From: Candidatus Zixiibacteriota bacterium
GTDB taxonomy: Bacteria; Zixibacteria; MSB-5A5; GN15; FEB-12
Reading direction: 5' to 3'
NCBI GenBank assembly: GCA_030619345.1
Contig: JAUXBO010000021.1
Coordinates: 1-14,314 of the forward strand
DNA: 14,314 nt
The translations under genes were made by a program, and so were the position numbers. A model generated the notes under the pieces. The model was not told the origin of the DNA, did no database searches, and saw only the letters and a program-made list of their open reading frames with translations. Of this stretch, positions 6,997-14,221 are shown piece after piece; position 1 is the stretch's first letter, and each line of letters starts with the position of its first letter.

Positions 6997-8652
6997 ATGA
7001 CGACTGAACACTGGGTCATTGTAGGCCTGTCAGCATGTATTGTTTTTCTGACGTTTCTTTTGCTCTGGCAGCGAAGAAAGCGTAGTCAGATTGGTTTGTC
7101 CGGACTCTCTTCGGACAGATTTGGTGAGTTGCTGAACTCTGCGAATGGATCGAATTCGATCCAGAAGACGGCGGGTATTGTCAGCGATTTGTTGGTTGGG
7201 ACTTGCCGGTGTGAGCGTATTTTGTTTTTACGCAAGAGGAGAGGTGTACTCGATCTGAATTACCATTATGGACTCAAAGAATTCAAACGCAGCCTGATCA
7301 GGATTCCGTTTAGCGGCGCTCTTGCCAAAGAAGTAAGTCGTGGATTTAATCCGCGATCAATAACAAATATTCGGGAGTTTATTCCTGACAACCTGGCCGA
7401 TTTTCTCACCGATCAAGGCATTACCCTGTTTTTTCCAGTCTTTTGGAAAGAGCATCTCTATGGAATCTACTTCGTTAAGACAGACAATAAAATCGTGGAT
7501 GAATTACGGGACTTCTTCATGGCCACCCTGGCTAAACATCTCTCAATCGCCTATCACATCAAGTGGCATGAATCAAAGCTCAACGATATGCAAAATAGGA
7601 TGAGTACGGCCAAGGATTCGGATCGAAGCAAAGGATACACTTCCCGACACATTTCTCTGGATATGCTTGGACTTGTTCGACACAAAAACAGTGACCGTCT
7701 GGTAGTTCAAGTGATAGATTCGATTCAGAAAAACCTCTCGCTCAAACGCATAGCTTTCTTATACCAGCCCAGAAACTCAGTCAAAGCTGCGCTCATCGTG
7801 CGAGGCGAGAACGGGGCCAGCCTCAAAATACCATCCATCGAATCAGTCGGCAAGATTCTCAGCGAATCTGATTTTGAAGGTACAGTTTCAGTTAGTGAGT
7901 TGGCCACTCACCATCCGGATCAGAAAGAGTGGTTCGACCAATTATCTGCCCTTGGTCTGGAGCATCTGACCTCACTTCCACTGTCCGCCGATCGTGTCGG
8001 ACTTTTGGCTTGGAGTGGGCAGCCGGAGGCTCGCATAAAATCAGAGTTAAGTATCCTTAGGGGTCAGGTTGAATTACTCTCGTCGAATGCCGAGAGTTAT
8101 GAGAAAATCGAGGAGATGTCATTTACAGATTCTCTTACCGGGCTATCCAACCAGCGCTATTTCACCAAACGTCTCGAAGAAGAAATCGGGCGTTGCCGCC
8201 GTTACAGCCGTAAGTTGGCTCTGATATTTTTTGATCTTGATAATCTCAAAGGAACCAATGATGAGTATGGCCATTTGGCCGGTGACGAACTTCTAACCCA
8301 GATGGGGCGGATTCTTCGCGAAACAACCCGCTCAATCGATGTTGTTGCTCGTTACGGCGGTGACGAATTCTGTATCATTATGCCGGAATCGGATATACCC
8401 ACTTGCGAGTTGTTTATGGAACGTCTCAAGAATATGGTAGCTGAGTCGGAATTCAGATTCGGCGACGTAAGCGAGAGTCTCCGTTGTACTGTTTCACTGG
8501 GGGGGGCCGTGTTTCCGACACATGCTGAAGAACCCAAAAAGCTTATTCACGCGGCCGATATGGCCTTGCTGCAGGCGAAAGAATCCGGTCGTAATTGCCA
8601 CCGGATTTATGACCCGAGTCTTGCGGTATGTGGCGGTAGCGCTTCTTCTTGA
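6997..8652 (+). CDS. Membrane-anchored GAF-GAF-GGDEF diguanylate cyclase
   Basis: The 551-residue protein makes cyclic di-GMP from two GTP. An N-terminal membrane helix (about 6-24) is followed by a basic stop RRKR. Residues about 40-190 form a GAF domain (GITLFFPVFWKEHLYGIYFV), and about 215-365 a second, more diverged GAF-like domain. The GGDEF domain starts at FTDSLTGLSNQRYF (376-389), has the metal and substrate motif FFDLDNLKGTND (411-422), and an intact active-site loop YGGDEF (453-458). The inhibitory I-site RxxD (R445-D448) sits five residues before it, so product inhibition is expected. No EAL or HD-GYP domain is attached. The ATG has GGAAAG at 6986-6991 in front of it. Its place between the partner switch and the exopolysaccharide operon fits c-di-GMP control of polysaccharide production, though that link is inference. 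A run of eight G lies in the gene at 8499-8506 without breaking the frame. Confidence 0.93.
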   Translation: MTTEHWVIVGLSACIVFLTFLLLWQRRKRSQIGLSGLSSDRFGELLNSANGSNSIQKTAGIVSDLLVGTCRCERILFLRKRRGVLDLNYHYGLKEFKRSLIRIPFSGALAKEVSRGFNPRSITNIREFIPDNLADFLTDQGITLFFPVFWKEHLYGIYFVKTDNKIVDELRDFFMATLAKHLSIAYHIKWHESKLNDMQNRMSTAKDSDRSKGYTSRHISLDMLGLVRHKNSDRLVVQVIDSIQKNLSLKRIAFLYQPRNSVKAALIVRGENGASLKIPSIESVGKILSESDFEGTVSVSELATHHPDQKEWFDQLSALGLEHLTSLPLSADRVGLLAWSGQPEARIKSELSILRGQVELLSSNAESYEKIEEMSFTDSLTGLSNQRYFTKRLEEEIGRCRRYSRKLALIFFDLDNLKGTNDEYGHLAGDELLTQMGRILRETTRSIDVVARYGGDEFCIIMPESDIPTCELFMERLKNMVAESEFRFGDVSESLRCTVSLGGAVFPTHAEEPKKLIHAADMALLQAKESGRNCHRIYDPSLAVCGGSASS

Positions 8653-8678
8653 TCCGGATTCCTCAATCTTTTTTAGTC

Positions 8679-8707
8679 TTTACTCTCAAAAATACGTACG
8701 CTATATT
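8679..8707 (+). promoter_or_regulatory. Candidate promoter of the polysaccharide export operon
   Basis: TTTACT (8679-8684, 4/6 to TTGACA) and TATATT (8702-8707, 5/6) are separated by 17 bases in the 122-base gap between the cyclase and the export gene. Start of transcription would be near 8713, leaving a leader of about 60 bases that contains the palindrome at 8743-8761. No terminator was seen between the cyclase and this site, so read-through from upstream is also possible. Confidence 0.4.
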
Positions 8708-8742
8708 GATGGCTAAACAATAGGAAAGGTTGTGCCGACCTT

Positions 8743-8761
8743 TATATAAACCGTTTATATA
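8743..8761 (+). repeat. 19-base palindrome upstream of the export operon, candidate operator
   Basis: TATATAAAC, one central C, then GTTTATATA: two perfect 9-base arms. It lies in the probable leader, 13 bases before the preferred TTG start at 8775. The symmetry and short centre fit a binding site for a dimeric regulator better than an RNA hairpin, because the loop would be a single base and there is no T-run. It is strongly AT-rich, so part of the symmetry could be chance. Confidence 0.5.
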
Positions 8762-8774
8762 TAGAAAGTTAGAC

Positions 8775-9749
8775 TTGAAACACGGAAGTATTAAGCTGAT
8801 ACCTATTGCGTTTGCAATTCTCCTGGCCTTGTCCTCGTCCAATGGTATGGCCCAGGACTACAAAATAGGCCCCGGTGATCAACTCCAAATTTCGTTTTGG
8901 GAAGATCCAACCCTCAATGTAGAACTTAAGGTTGGGGAAGATGGAATGATCTCCCTTGATATTATGGGCCAGATTGAGGCGGCCGGGAAGACGACCAAAG
9001 AACTCCAGGAAGAAATTGCACACGGCATGTCCCGCCTCAAAAGAGAAATCTCACAGGCGATAGTTCGCGTCACTCAATATGACTACCTGTATCTGTTTGT
9101 TTCCGGGCAGGTGAGAAATGGAGGGAGACTGACGTTTGAACAAATACCGGACCTTTGGACGGTCATAAATCTCGCTGGCGGTATTGGCGAGTCAGGGGAT
9201 TTGAGCCGAGTTACGATAGTTCGTGGCGGAGATCAAACTGGTCGTGTCGAAGTCGTCAATGTGGCCGAAGCTATCGCCAACGGAACCCTGGACAAGTTGC
9301 CCAAGTTGCGTCGCGGTGATACTGTTGACATCCCTCGAACGCCGGGCGGCATTCCATCCGGAGATCTCAGCAGTCGTTCCGGGGCTGGTAATTACATCTA
9401 TATTTTGGGTGCCGTAACCACTCCCGGTACGGTGAACTTTGAACCGGAGATGGACCTTCTGCAGGCATTGGCCGCCGCTGGTGGCTACGTCGAAAATGCT
9501 GATCTGGGAAAAGTGCGAGTGATTACAAACGATGGCAGATTCGCCCAGACGCTCGAATTTGATCTAAACAAATATATGGATGGCGGAACGCCAGCGAGAT
9601 ACATTCTTCGAAGGGGTGATACATTTGTTGTTCCGCACAAAGGCCGGGGTGGATTCCTGGGACTTGACTGGGGAACCATAGCAACTGTGGCCGGCGTCGT
9701 AACCTCTGGGATTCTGATTTATGAATCAGTTAAGCCCAATGAGAATTAG
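8775..9749 (+). CDS. Wza-like polysaccharide export protein (Poly_export/SLBB)
   Basis: The product (324 residues from 8775) is an outer-membrane/periplasmic polysaccharide export protein. After a signal peptide ending near NGMA|QD comes the Poly_export domain (DYKIGPGDQLQISFWEDP, then VGEDGMISLDIMGQIEAAGKT) and two SLBB domains (about YLFVSGQVRNGGRLTF and YIYILGAVTTPGTVNFEP). A hydrophobic helix near the C-terminus (WGTIATVAGVVTSGILIY) probably inserts in a membrane, as the Wza C-terminal helix does. There is no lipobox Cys at the signal cleavage site, unlike E. coli Wza. Start choice: TTG at 8775 with GAAAG at 8764-8768 gives a normal 26-residue signal peptide. A longer frame starts at TTG 8730 behind AGGAAAGG (8722-8729), but it would place the 19-base palindrome inside the coding region and give a long n-region. 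First gene of a tight operon: 24 bases to the next. Confidence 0.9.
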   Translation: MKHGSIKLIPIAFAILLALSSSNGMAQDYKIGPGDQLQISFWEDPTLNVELKVGEDGMISLDIMGQIEAAGKTTKELQEEIAHGMSRLKREISQAIVRVTQYDYLYLFVSGQVRNGGRLTFEQIPDLWTVINLAGGIGESGDLSRVTIVRGGDQTGRVEVVNVAEAIANGTLDKLPKLRRGDTVDIPRTPGGIPSGDLSSRSGAGNYIYILGAVTTPGTVNFEPEMDLLQALAAAGGYVENADLGKVRVITNDGRFAQTLEFDLNKYMDGGTPARYILRRGDTFVVPHKGRGGFLGLDWGTIATVAGVVTSGILIYESVKPNEN

Positions 9750-9773
9750 CGAGGAGTATTAGAGGTTAGCCAA

Positions 9774-11270
9774 ATGTCCGGACAGAGCAGACCACAATTT
9801 GACGTTAAAGAGATCCTCGGAATCATCTTCAAGAGAAAGTGGATGATTATTGTTCCGATTATTATTGCGTCTGCTGCTGCCTACGGCGGCACCTACTTTC
9901 TTAAACCAGAATTCGAGGCATCCACGATTGTCTGGATTGACAAGCCAGAGTCGGCTTCGCGGGAGTTGATGAGGATTATTGGCTCCAACCAGTACGGAAG
10001 AGAAAGTGGCGAAGAGAGAAGGCGCCGTCTCAAAGCTCTGCAAAACGAAATAACGTCTCAGACTTATGTTTACCAGTTGATTTCGGAACTAAATCTGGAT
10101 AATGATCCGTCGGTCGCAAGAAAGGCTGCTGAACTCCGTGAAAGCAGTCCCCAGTTTACGCTGGAGCAACTCAAATATAATATACTACTTGAGGATATCC
10201 GCGAACGAATCTCGGTGGCCTTTGTAGGTACCGATCAAATCCGATTGCAGGCCACTTCCAATGATCCGGTCCTGGCTCGGGACATGGTAACAAAACTGAC
10301 CGAAATCATGGAATCCGAGAAAACAAAGTACGAACTCGAGAAGATTCTGGACAACCAGAATTTCGCTGACCTACAGCTGGAAAAAACCGAGAGTATGTAT
10401 CAGCAGGCGATCGATTCCCTGACCGCGGCACAGCGTGACCTGCTTGAGTTGAAACTGCCCGATGCTATTTCATCGGAGTCAAACCAAAATGAAATACTGG
10501 CTGACATAGAGAAAACGCGTCAGGACAAAGTCGACTTCAAGGACAGATCAAACCAACTCATGTCCCGGCTTAAAGAGTTGGACTTAGACCGATCTCGATT
10601 AAATCACACCGACTCGCTAATTCGTATACGAACCAGCATTGATGGTCAGTTGACCGATTTAGCCGGAATGATGGATGCCTACGAGTGGACATCGCAGAAT
10701 GTTGTCACCGCCAGCGTTCGACTGAACAACAAAGTTCGCGTTATGGAGCGAGAAATCTCCAGGCAAACAGCAGTGCAGTTCGATGCTTTTCCGGCGGACC
10801 AGCAAAGACTGCTGGAAGACTTTTTTGTCGTCTCGGAAAATATGGATGTGTTTAACTCAAAAATCAATAAATTCCAGTCATCCTTTGAACGGCTGACCAC
10901 TCGAATTTCCGTCTTGCCCCGGTTGCAGGCAAAAATCACTGACCTGGGGCAAAGGGTAGAAGCGGCTAGAAGGTATCGCGATGCCTTTCAGGACGAAGGC
11001 CGTACAGTTGAGATTCTATCGGAACAGGCCAAAGAGCGGACCAAATACAAAGTGATCGAACCGGCCCGTATACCCTTGGCGCCTTCGTGGCCCAATCGAA
11101 AAAAAATCGCTGTACTTGGTTTTATGCTCGGACTGGTGTTGGGTGGAGTGGTGGCGTTATTGGCGGAAATCATGGATAGTTCCTATAAACGTACCGAAGA
11201 TATAGAAGACGACCTTGATCTCCCGGTAATTGCCGTGTTGCCTAAAATTGACAAGCTAAAATTCAGGTAG
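9774..11270 (+). CDS. Wzz/GumC-like polysaccharide co-polymerase (chain-length determinant)
   Basis: The 498-residue inner-membrane protein has the layout of a polysaccharide co-polymerase. There is a cytoplasmic N-tail, a first membrane helix (about 22-42, WMIIVPIIIASAAAYGGTYF), a Wzz beta domain (FEASTIVWIDKP), and a long helical, coiled-coil periplasmic region (about 190-410) with many Glu/Gln/Arg/Leu. Then come the conserved APSWPNRKK motif and the second membrane helix (about 445-466, AVLGFMLGLVLGGVVALLAEI). A short cytoplasmic tail ends in DLPVIAVLPKID, typical of proteins that pair with a separate tyrosine kinase. The kinase domain is not fused here; it is the separate gene at 12399. 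AGAGGTT (9761-9767) precedes the ATG. It matches the XrtA-type chain-length family in layout; it would control polymer length and link the inner membrane to the Wza-like export protein. Confidence 0.9.
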   Translation: MSGQSRPQFDVKEILGIIFKRKWMIIVPIIIASAAAYGGTYFLKPEFEASTIVWIDKPESASRELMRIIGSNQYGRESGEERRRRLKALQNEITSQTYVYQLISELNLDNDPSVARKAAELRESSPQFTLEQLKYNILLEDIRERISVAFVGTDQIRLQATSNDPVLARDMVTKLTEIMESEKTKYELEKILDNQNFADLQLEKTESMYQQAIDSLTAAQRDLLELKLPDAISSESNQNEILADIEKTRQDKVDFKDRSNQLMSRLKELDLDRSRLNHTDSLIRIRTSIDGQLTDLAGMMDAYEWTSQNVVTASVRLNNKVRVMEREISRQTAVQFDAFPADQQRLLEDFFVVSENMDVFNSKINKFQSSFERLTTRISVLPRLQAKITDLGQRVEAARRYRDAFQDEGRTVEILSEQAKERTKYKVIEPARIPLAPSWPNRKKIAVLGFMLGLVLGGVVALLAEIMDSSYKRTEDIEDDLDLPVIAVLPKIDKLKFR

Positions 11271-11274
11271 AAAA

Positions 11275-12399
11275 ATGGAAACATATCGTCTTAGCAGCAA
11301 ACTGAAGAATGCCGATCGGGAAATCGTAATTCAGACTTCGAACGACGCCTCCGTGAGAGCCATTCTTTCAACCGTATATGTTGATGGTCAGGCCGCAAAC
11401 GTAACCCGTACTCGCCATCCTGGGGAATGGTCTGCTGAAGAAATCCTCTCCATGGTAAAGTTCCGGCACAACCAGAAGAAAGAAGAGTTGGAGTCTATGC
11501 TGGTCGCGTTTCAGGTTGTAATGGACCGAGGCGAGCCAGAAGCAATGTACCAGTTGGGAACTGCCTTTTTCTACAAGAAGTTATTCGAAGAAGCTTTGAC
11601 CCTGTTTGACAGCGCTACAACTTTGAGCGGCACTTTCGATGGCGCTTACAATTTTATGGCCCGCACGGAAATGGAATTGGAGCGATATGATCGAGCTATC
11701 AGGGCTGCCCGGGCGGCCGTGGAAATGAAACCTGCCTATGCCGATTACCGCCATACATTGGGCGAGAGTTTAATGCTCGCCGGCTCATATCGTGAAGCTG
11801 TGGCCGAGTTTGAAGAGGCGGTCAGGATCAACACCTACTATGGCGACGCTTACTTTTGTCTCGGTCTATCCCTCCTGCTCAATAGCGTTTATCAAAAAGA
11901 TATCAGCCTCTTTGGGGCAGTTGTTTCCAGATCATCAGATTACTTCAAAAAGGCCGGGATAATTGACGACCAGTATGAAGGCGAGCTTTTTGCCGAAGGC
12001 TTTAAATTGCTGGAAGAGCAGGACCTTGAATCCGCGTATGTTCTCTTCCGAAAGGTTTATGATGCTCGCAAGCGTGATAAGTTTCAGGACCTTTCCGGCT
12101 ACTACATGAAATATGTGCATTTTTACGGTGAACCGACACCGGAGTCGTTAGATCGACGGATTGAGTACCTTCGGGAAGAGATCCAAAAACATCCCGACTA
12201 CGCCGACATATATACCGAGTTGGCCCGGCTCTATCTCGAACGCACCCGCTACTCCTGCACTCTTTCGATAGAACATTATCGGAAGGCTCTTGATGTCAAC
12301 CCGGCCATGGACAATGTTGAGAGACAATTGACTGCGGTGCAGGAGGGACTTGCGTCAATCGATCAACTTGTGGCTCAGGTAATGAAAGACAACGGCTGA
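11275..12399 (+). CDS. Cytoplasmic TPR-repeat protein of the exopolysaccharide operon
   Basis: The 374-residue protein has no signal peptide or membrane helix. Residues 1 to about 78 form a non-TPR domain with several beta strands (YRLSSKLKNADREIVIQTSN, then ILSTVYVDGQAANVTRT) and a charged helix containing HNQKKEELESML. I do not recognise this domain. TPR-like repeats follow, at about 88-120, 122-155, 157-190 (SYREAVAEFEEAVRINTYYGDA) and again at about 230-260 and 310-350. It begins 4 bases after the co-polymerase and its TGA overlaps the ATG of the kinase by one base, so it is co-translated with both. That position suggests an adaptor for the co-polymerase/kinase complex in the cytoplasm. 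The TPR proteins known from XrtA loci (PrsT) are larger and exported, so this is not an obvious member of that family. Confidence 0.8.
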   Translation: METYRLSSKLKNADREIVIQTSNDASVRAILSTVYVDGQAANVTRTRHPGEWSAEEILSMVKFRHNQKKEELESMLVAFQVVMDRGEPEAMYQLGTAFFYKKLFEEALTLFDSATTLSGTFDGAYNFMARTEMELERYDRAIRAARAAVEMKPAYADYRHTLGESLMLAGSYREAVAEFEEAVRINTYYGDAYFCLGLSLLLNSVYQKDISLFGAVVSRSSDYFKKAGIIDDQYEGELFAEGFKLLEEQDLESAYVLFRKVYDARKRDKFQDLSGYYMKYVHFYGEPTPESLDRRIEYLREEIQKHPDYADIYTELARLYLERTRYSCTLSIEHYRKALDVNPAMDNVERQLTAVQEGLASIDQLVAQVMKDNG

Positions 12400-13205
12400 T
12401 GGCTCAAAAAAAGATCTCACCTCTTGACTATATAGAATCTGAAGCACCCTTTACGAACGAGTTTCGCCGCCTGCTGGCAAGGGTTCAGAAGCATATGGAG
12501 GCCGGGAGTATCAAGACGATTATGGTGACTTCGGCTATGCTCTCTGAGGGCAAGTCCACCACAGCAGCGTTTCTGGCCTTGACTTCGGCCGGGTACGGAG
12601 GACTTAAAACGTTGTTGGTCGATGCTGATCTCCGAAGACCCTCTTTGCATCGGATATTTGGTATCGAAAGAGACCGAGGCCTCAGCGATATTCTCATCGA
12701 TGGCTACGACACCAAAGAGGCCATCCGATCCACACATGTTGACAAGCTGGACGTTTTGACTTCAGGTACCGGATATGACAATCCGTCTTCGGTTTTTGAC
12801 GCCGAAAGTATCGGACTTATACTGGAAGACCTGAAATTCTATTACGACCTCATCCTGGTCGATTCACCACCGTTGATGCCGGTTTCGGACCCGATGTTGC
12901 TCTCTTCAAAAGTCGACGCCATGCTGTTAGTCGTCAAAGCTGGATCCACCGATCGCGCTGTGGTTAAAAAAGCTGTCGAGGGAATGGGGTCTACTCGGGA
13001 CAAAGTAATCGGTGTCATCCTGAATAATCTGGACAACAAGCTGCCGTATTACTACGATCACAGCTATTACGGATACGACTATAAGCCCTCGAAAAAAAGT
13101 GGCAAGCGACCAACCGCCAGCCGTTCCAAAACCGGAAAAAAGAGACTCTCTCGTTCCGTAAATGGGCAGCCGAACGATCCGGTCGCACGACAGCACAAAC
13201 AATAA
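12399..13205 (+). CDS. BY-type protein tyrosine autokinase (CpsD/CapB/XrtA-associated type)
   Basis: The 268-residue soluble kinase has the P-loop signature of bacterial tyrosine kinases: Walker A SAMLSEGKSTT (45-55, K52), Walker A' LLVDADLRRP (72-81) and Walker B LILVDSPP (151-158). The N-terminal EFRRLLAR (21-28) resembles the ExxRxxR oligomerisation motif but with one extra residue before the last Arg. Seven tyrosines lie within residues 217-228 (YYYDHSYYGYDY), the expected autophosphorylation cluster. A strongly basic tail of about 40 residues (KKSGKR, KTGKKRLSR) follows, which is unusual because most relatives end soon after the Tyr cluster. The activator would be the cytoplasmic tail of the co-polymerase encoded at 9774. 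Cycles of phosphorylation control chain assembly in known systems. It overlaps the TPR gene by one base. Confidence 0.92.
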   Translation: MAQKKISPLDYIESEAPFTNEFRRLLARVQKHMEAGSIKTIMVTSAMLSEGKSTTAAFLALTSAGYGGLKTLLVDADLRRPSLHRIFGIERDRGLSDILIDGYDTKEAIRSTHVDKLDVLTSGTGYDNPSSVFDAESIGLILEDLKFYYDLILVDSPPLMPVSDPMLLSSKVDAMLLVVKAGSTDRAVVKKAVEGMGSTRDKVIGVILNNLDNKLPYYYDHSYYGYDYKPSKKSGKRPTASRSKTGKKRLSRSVNGQPNDPVARQHKQ

Positions 13206-13214
13206 GCGGATATC

Positions 13215-14081
13215 ATGGCCAACGTTCTGAATTTGCTGACGGTGGACTGCGAGGAGTGGTTCGTAGCCGAGGCGCTTGCTGATCGACTGGACCGTTCCGA
13301 ATGGGACAGCCTCCAGACTACAGTCGCAAGAAACTGCGAAAGACTCTTGGACATGTTCTACAAATACCGGGTGAGCGCTACCTGGTTTATGCTTGGCTGG
13401 GTCGCCGAACGCCATAAAGATTTACTCCAGATGATTGTCAACGAGGGGCATGAGATCGCCTGCCACAGTTATTCGCATCGGCGGGTCGATCAGTTGACTC
13501 CGGAACAATTCAGGGAGGATACACAACGGGCTGTCGACGCCATCATGCGGGCGATTGGTAATCGTCCGTTTGGATATCGTGCGCCTTCCTGGTCGATAAA
13601 CGAAACTACTCCATGGGCTTTTGAGATTTTGACCGAACTTGGCTTTGAATATGACAGTTCCATTTTTCCCATCAAGCATGACTTTTATGGCGTTCCTCAG
13701 GGACCACGGCAAACGTTCAAAATAAGAGCTGCCAATGGTGGTACTCTTCATGAGATTCCAGCCTCAACCTATAGGGTCTTGGGACAGAATATCCCTATCG
13801 CAGGAGGTGGTTATTTCCGCCACATTCCGTACTGGTATACTCGCAGCATGATACGCAGCCTCAATCGAAGAGGCCAGCTGGTCATGACCTATATCCATCC
13901 ATGGGAACTTGATCCTTCGCCACCGACCCTTGGTGGGCTGTCGGCTATGCAGCGTCTCAGAACCTACGGTTCTACCTCTATTCTGGCGCGCAAATTTGAG
14001 CGACTTCTGGGTGATTTCGAGTTTACGACCATGTATGGCTACTTAAGTGATTTTAAGAGACGAAGAATCGGGTTTCAATAA
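13215..14081 (+). CDS. XrtA-type polysaccharide deacetylase (NodB-like with DUF3473-like C-terminus)
   Basis: The 288-residue enzyme belongs to the cytoplasmic polysaccharide deacetylases of XrtA/PEP-CTERM exopolysaccharide loci. It has no signal peptide. Motif 1 is LTVDCEEWF (8-16; D11 is the likely catalytic base), motif 2 is the metal-binding H84-S-Y-S-H88, and motif 3 is FGYRAPSWSI (119-128). The C-terminal part is the family's own extension: IPIAGGGYFRHIPYWYTR, then YIHPWELDP (226-234), then FERLLGDFEF. All key residues are present, so it should be active, removing acyl groups (probably N-acetyl) from a sugar polymer or its lipid-linked precursor. It starts 9 bases after the kinase and is the last gene before the terminator at 14119-14143. 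Confidence 0.92.
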   Translation: MANVLNLLTVDCEEWFVAEALADRLDRSEWDSLQTTVARNCERLLDMFYKYRVSATWFMLGWVAERHKDLLQMIVNEGHEIACHSYSHRRVDQLTPEQFREDTQRAVDAIMRAIGNRPFGYRAPSWSINETTPWAFEILTELGFEYDSSIFPIKHDFYGVPQGPRQTFKIRAANGGTLHEIPASTYRVLGQNIPIAGGGYFRHIPYWYTRSMIRSLNRRGQLVMTYIHPWELDPSPPTLGGLSAMQRLRTYGSTSILARKFERLLGDFEFTTMYGYLSDFKRRRIGFQ

Positions 14082-14118
14082 AATGGCTTGTCAGCGCCTT
14101 ATCTCACAAATCCTCTTT

Positions 14119-14143
14119 TGGCCGACTACACCGGCCATTTTTT
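14119..14143 (+). terminator. Intrinsic terminator of the exopolysaccharide operon
   Basis: TGGCCG (14119-14124) pairs perfectly with CGGCCA (14132-14137) across a 7-base loop, and TTTTTT (14138-14143) follows at once. The GC-rich stem and U-tract are standard for factor-independent termination. It lies 38 bases after the deacetylase stop codon and marks the end of the operon. Confidence 0.82.
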
Positions 14144-14168
14144 GCATTTAATCCTTGACTACTATAGT
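14141..14168 (+). promoter_or_regulatory. Weak candidate promoter for the last gene
   Basis: TTTGCA (14141-14146, 4/6) and TATAGT (14163-14168, 5/6) are 16 bases apart in an AT-rich stretch between the terminator and the last gene. The -35 box overlaps the end of the terminator T-tract. A better -35 (TTGACT, 14155-14160) has no -10 at a workable distance. Some promoter must be here because the operon terminates just upstream. Confidence 0.3.
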
Positions 14169-14188
14169 ATAAAGATAAAACTTATACT
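14166..14188 (+). repeat. Inverted repeat ahead of the last gene
   Basis: AGTATAA (14166-14172) and TTATACT (14182-14188) are perfect 7-base arms with a 9-base spacer, overlapping the candidate -10 box. The spacing is the same as in the repeat at 6954-6976, although the arm sequences differ. It could be an operator; in AT-rich DNA it may be chance. Confidence 0.25.
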
Positions 14189-14221
14189 GATGCTACAGTG
14201 GAAAGGTGTCATGGAGGTAAC

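Noticed and set aside
8709..8723. Four-codon ORF (ATG to TAG) overlapping the AGGAAAGG site before the export gene
   Set aside because: Too short to judge, no ribosome binding site of its own, and no attenuator-like structure around it.
12927..13415. Open frame of 162 codons on the minus strand
   Set aside because: It lies antisense to the kinase and deacetylase genes, whose motifs are unmistakable, and its translation shows no domain.
14155..14188. Promoter pairing TTGACT (14155-14160) with TATACT (14183-14188)
   Set aside because: The 22-base spacer is too long for a sigma70 promoter.
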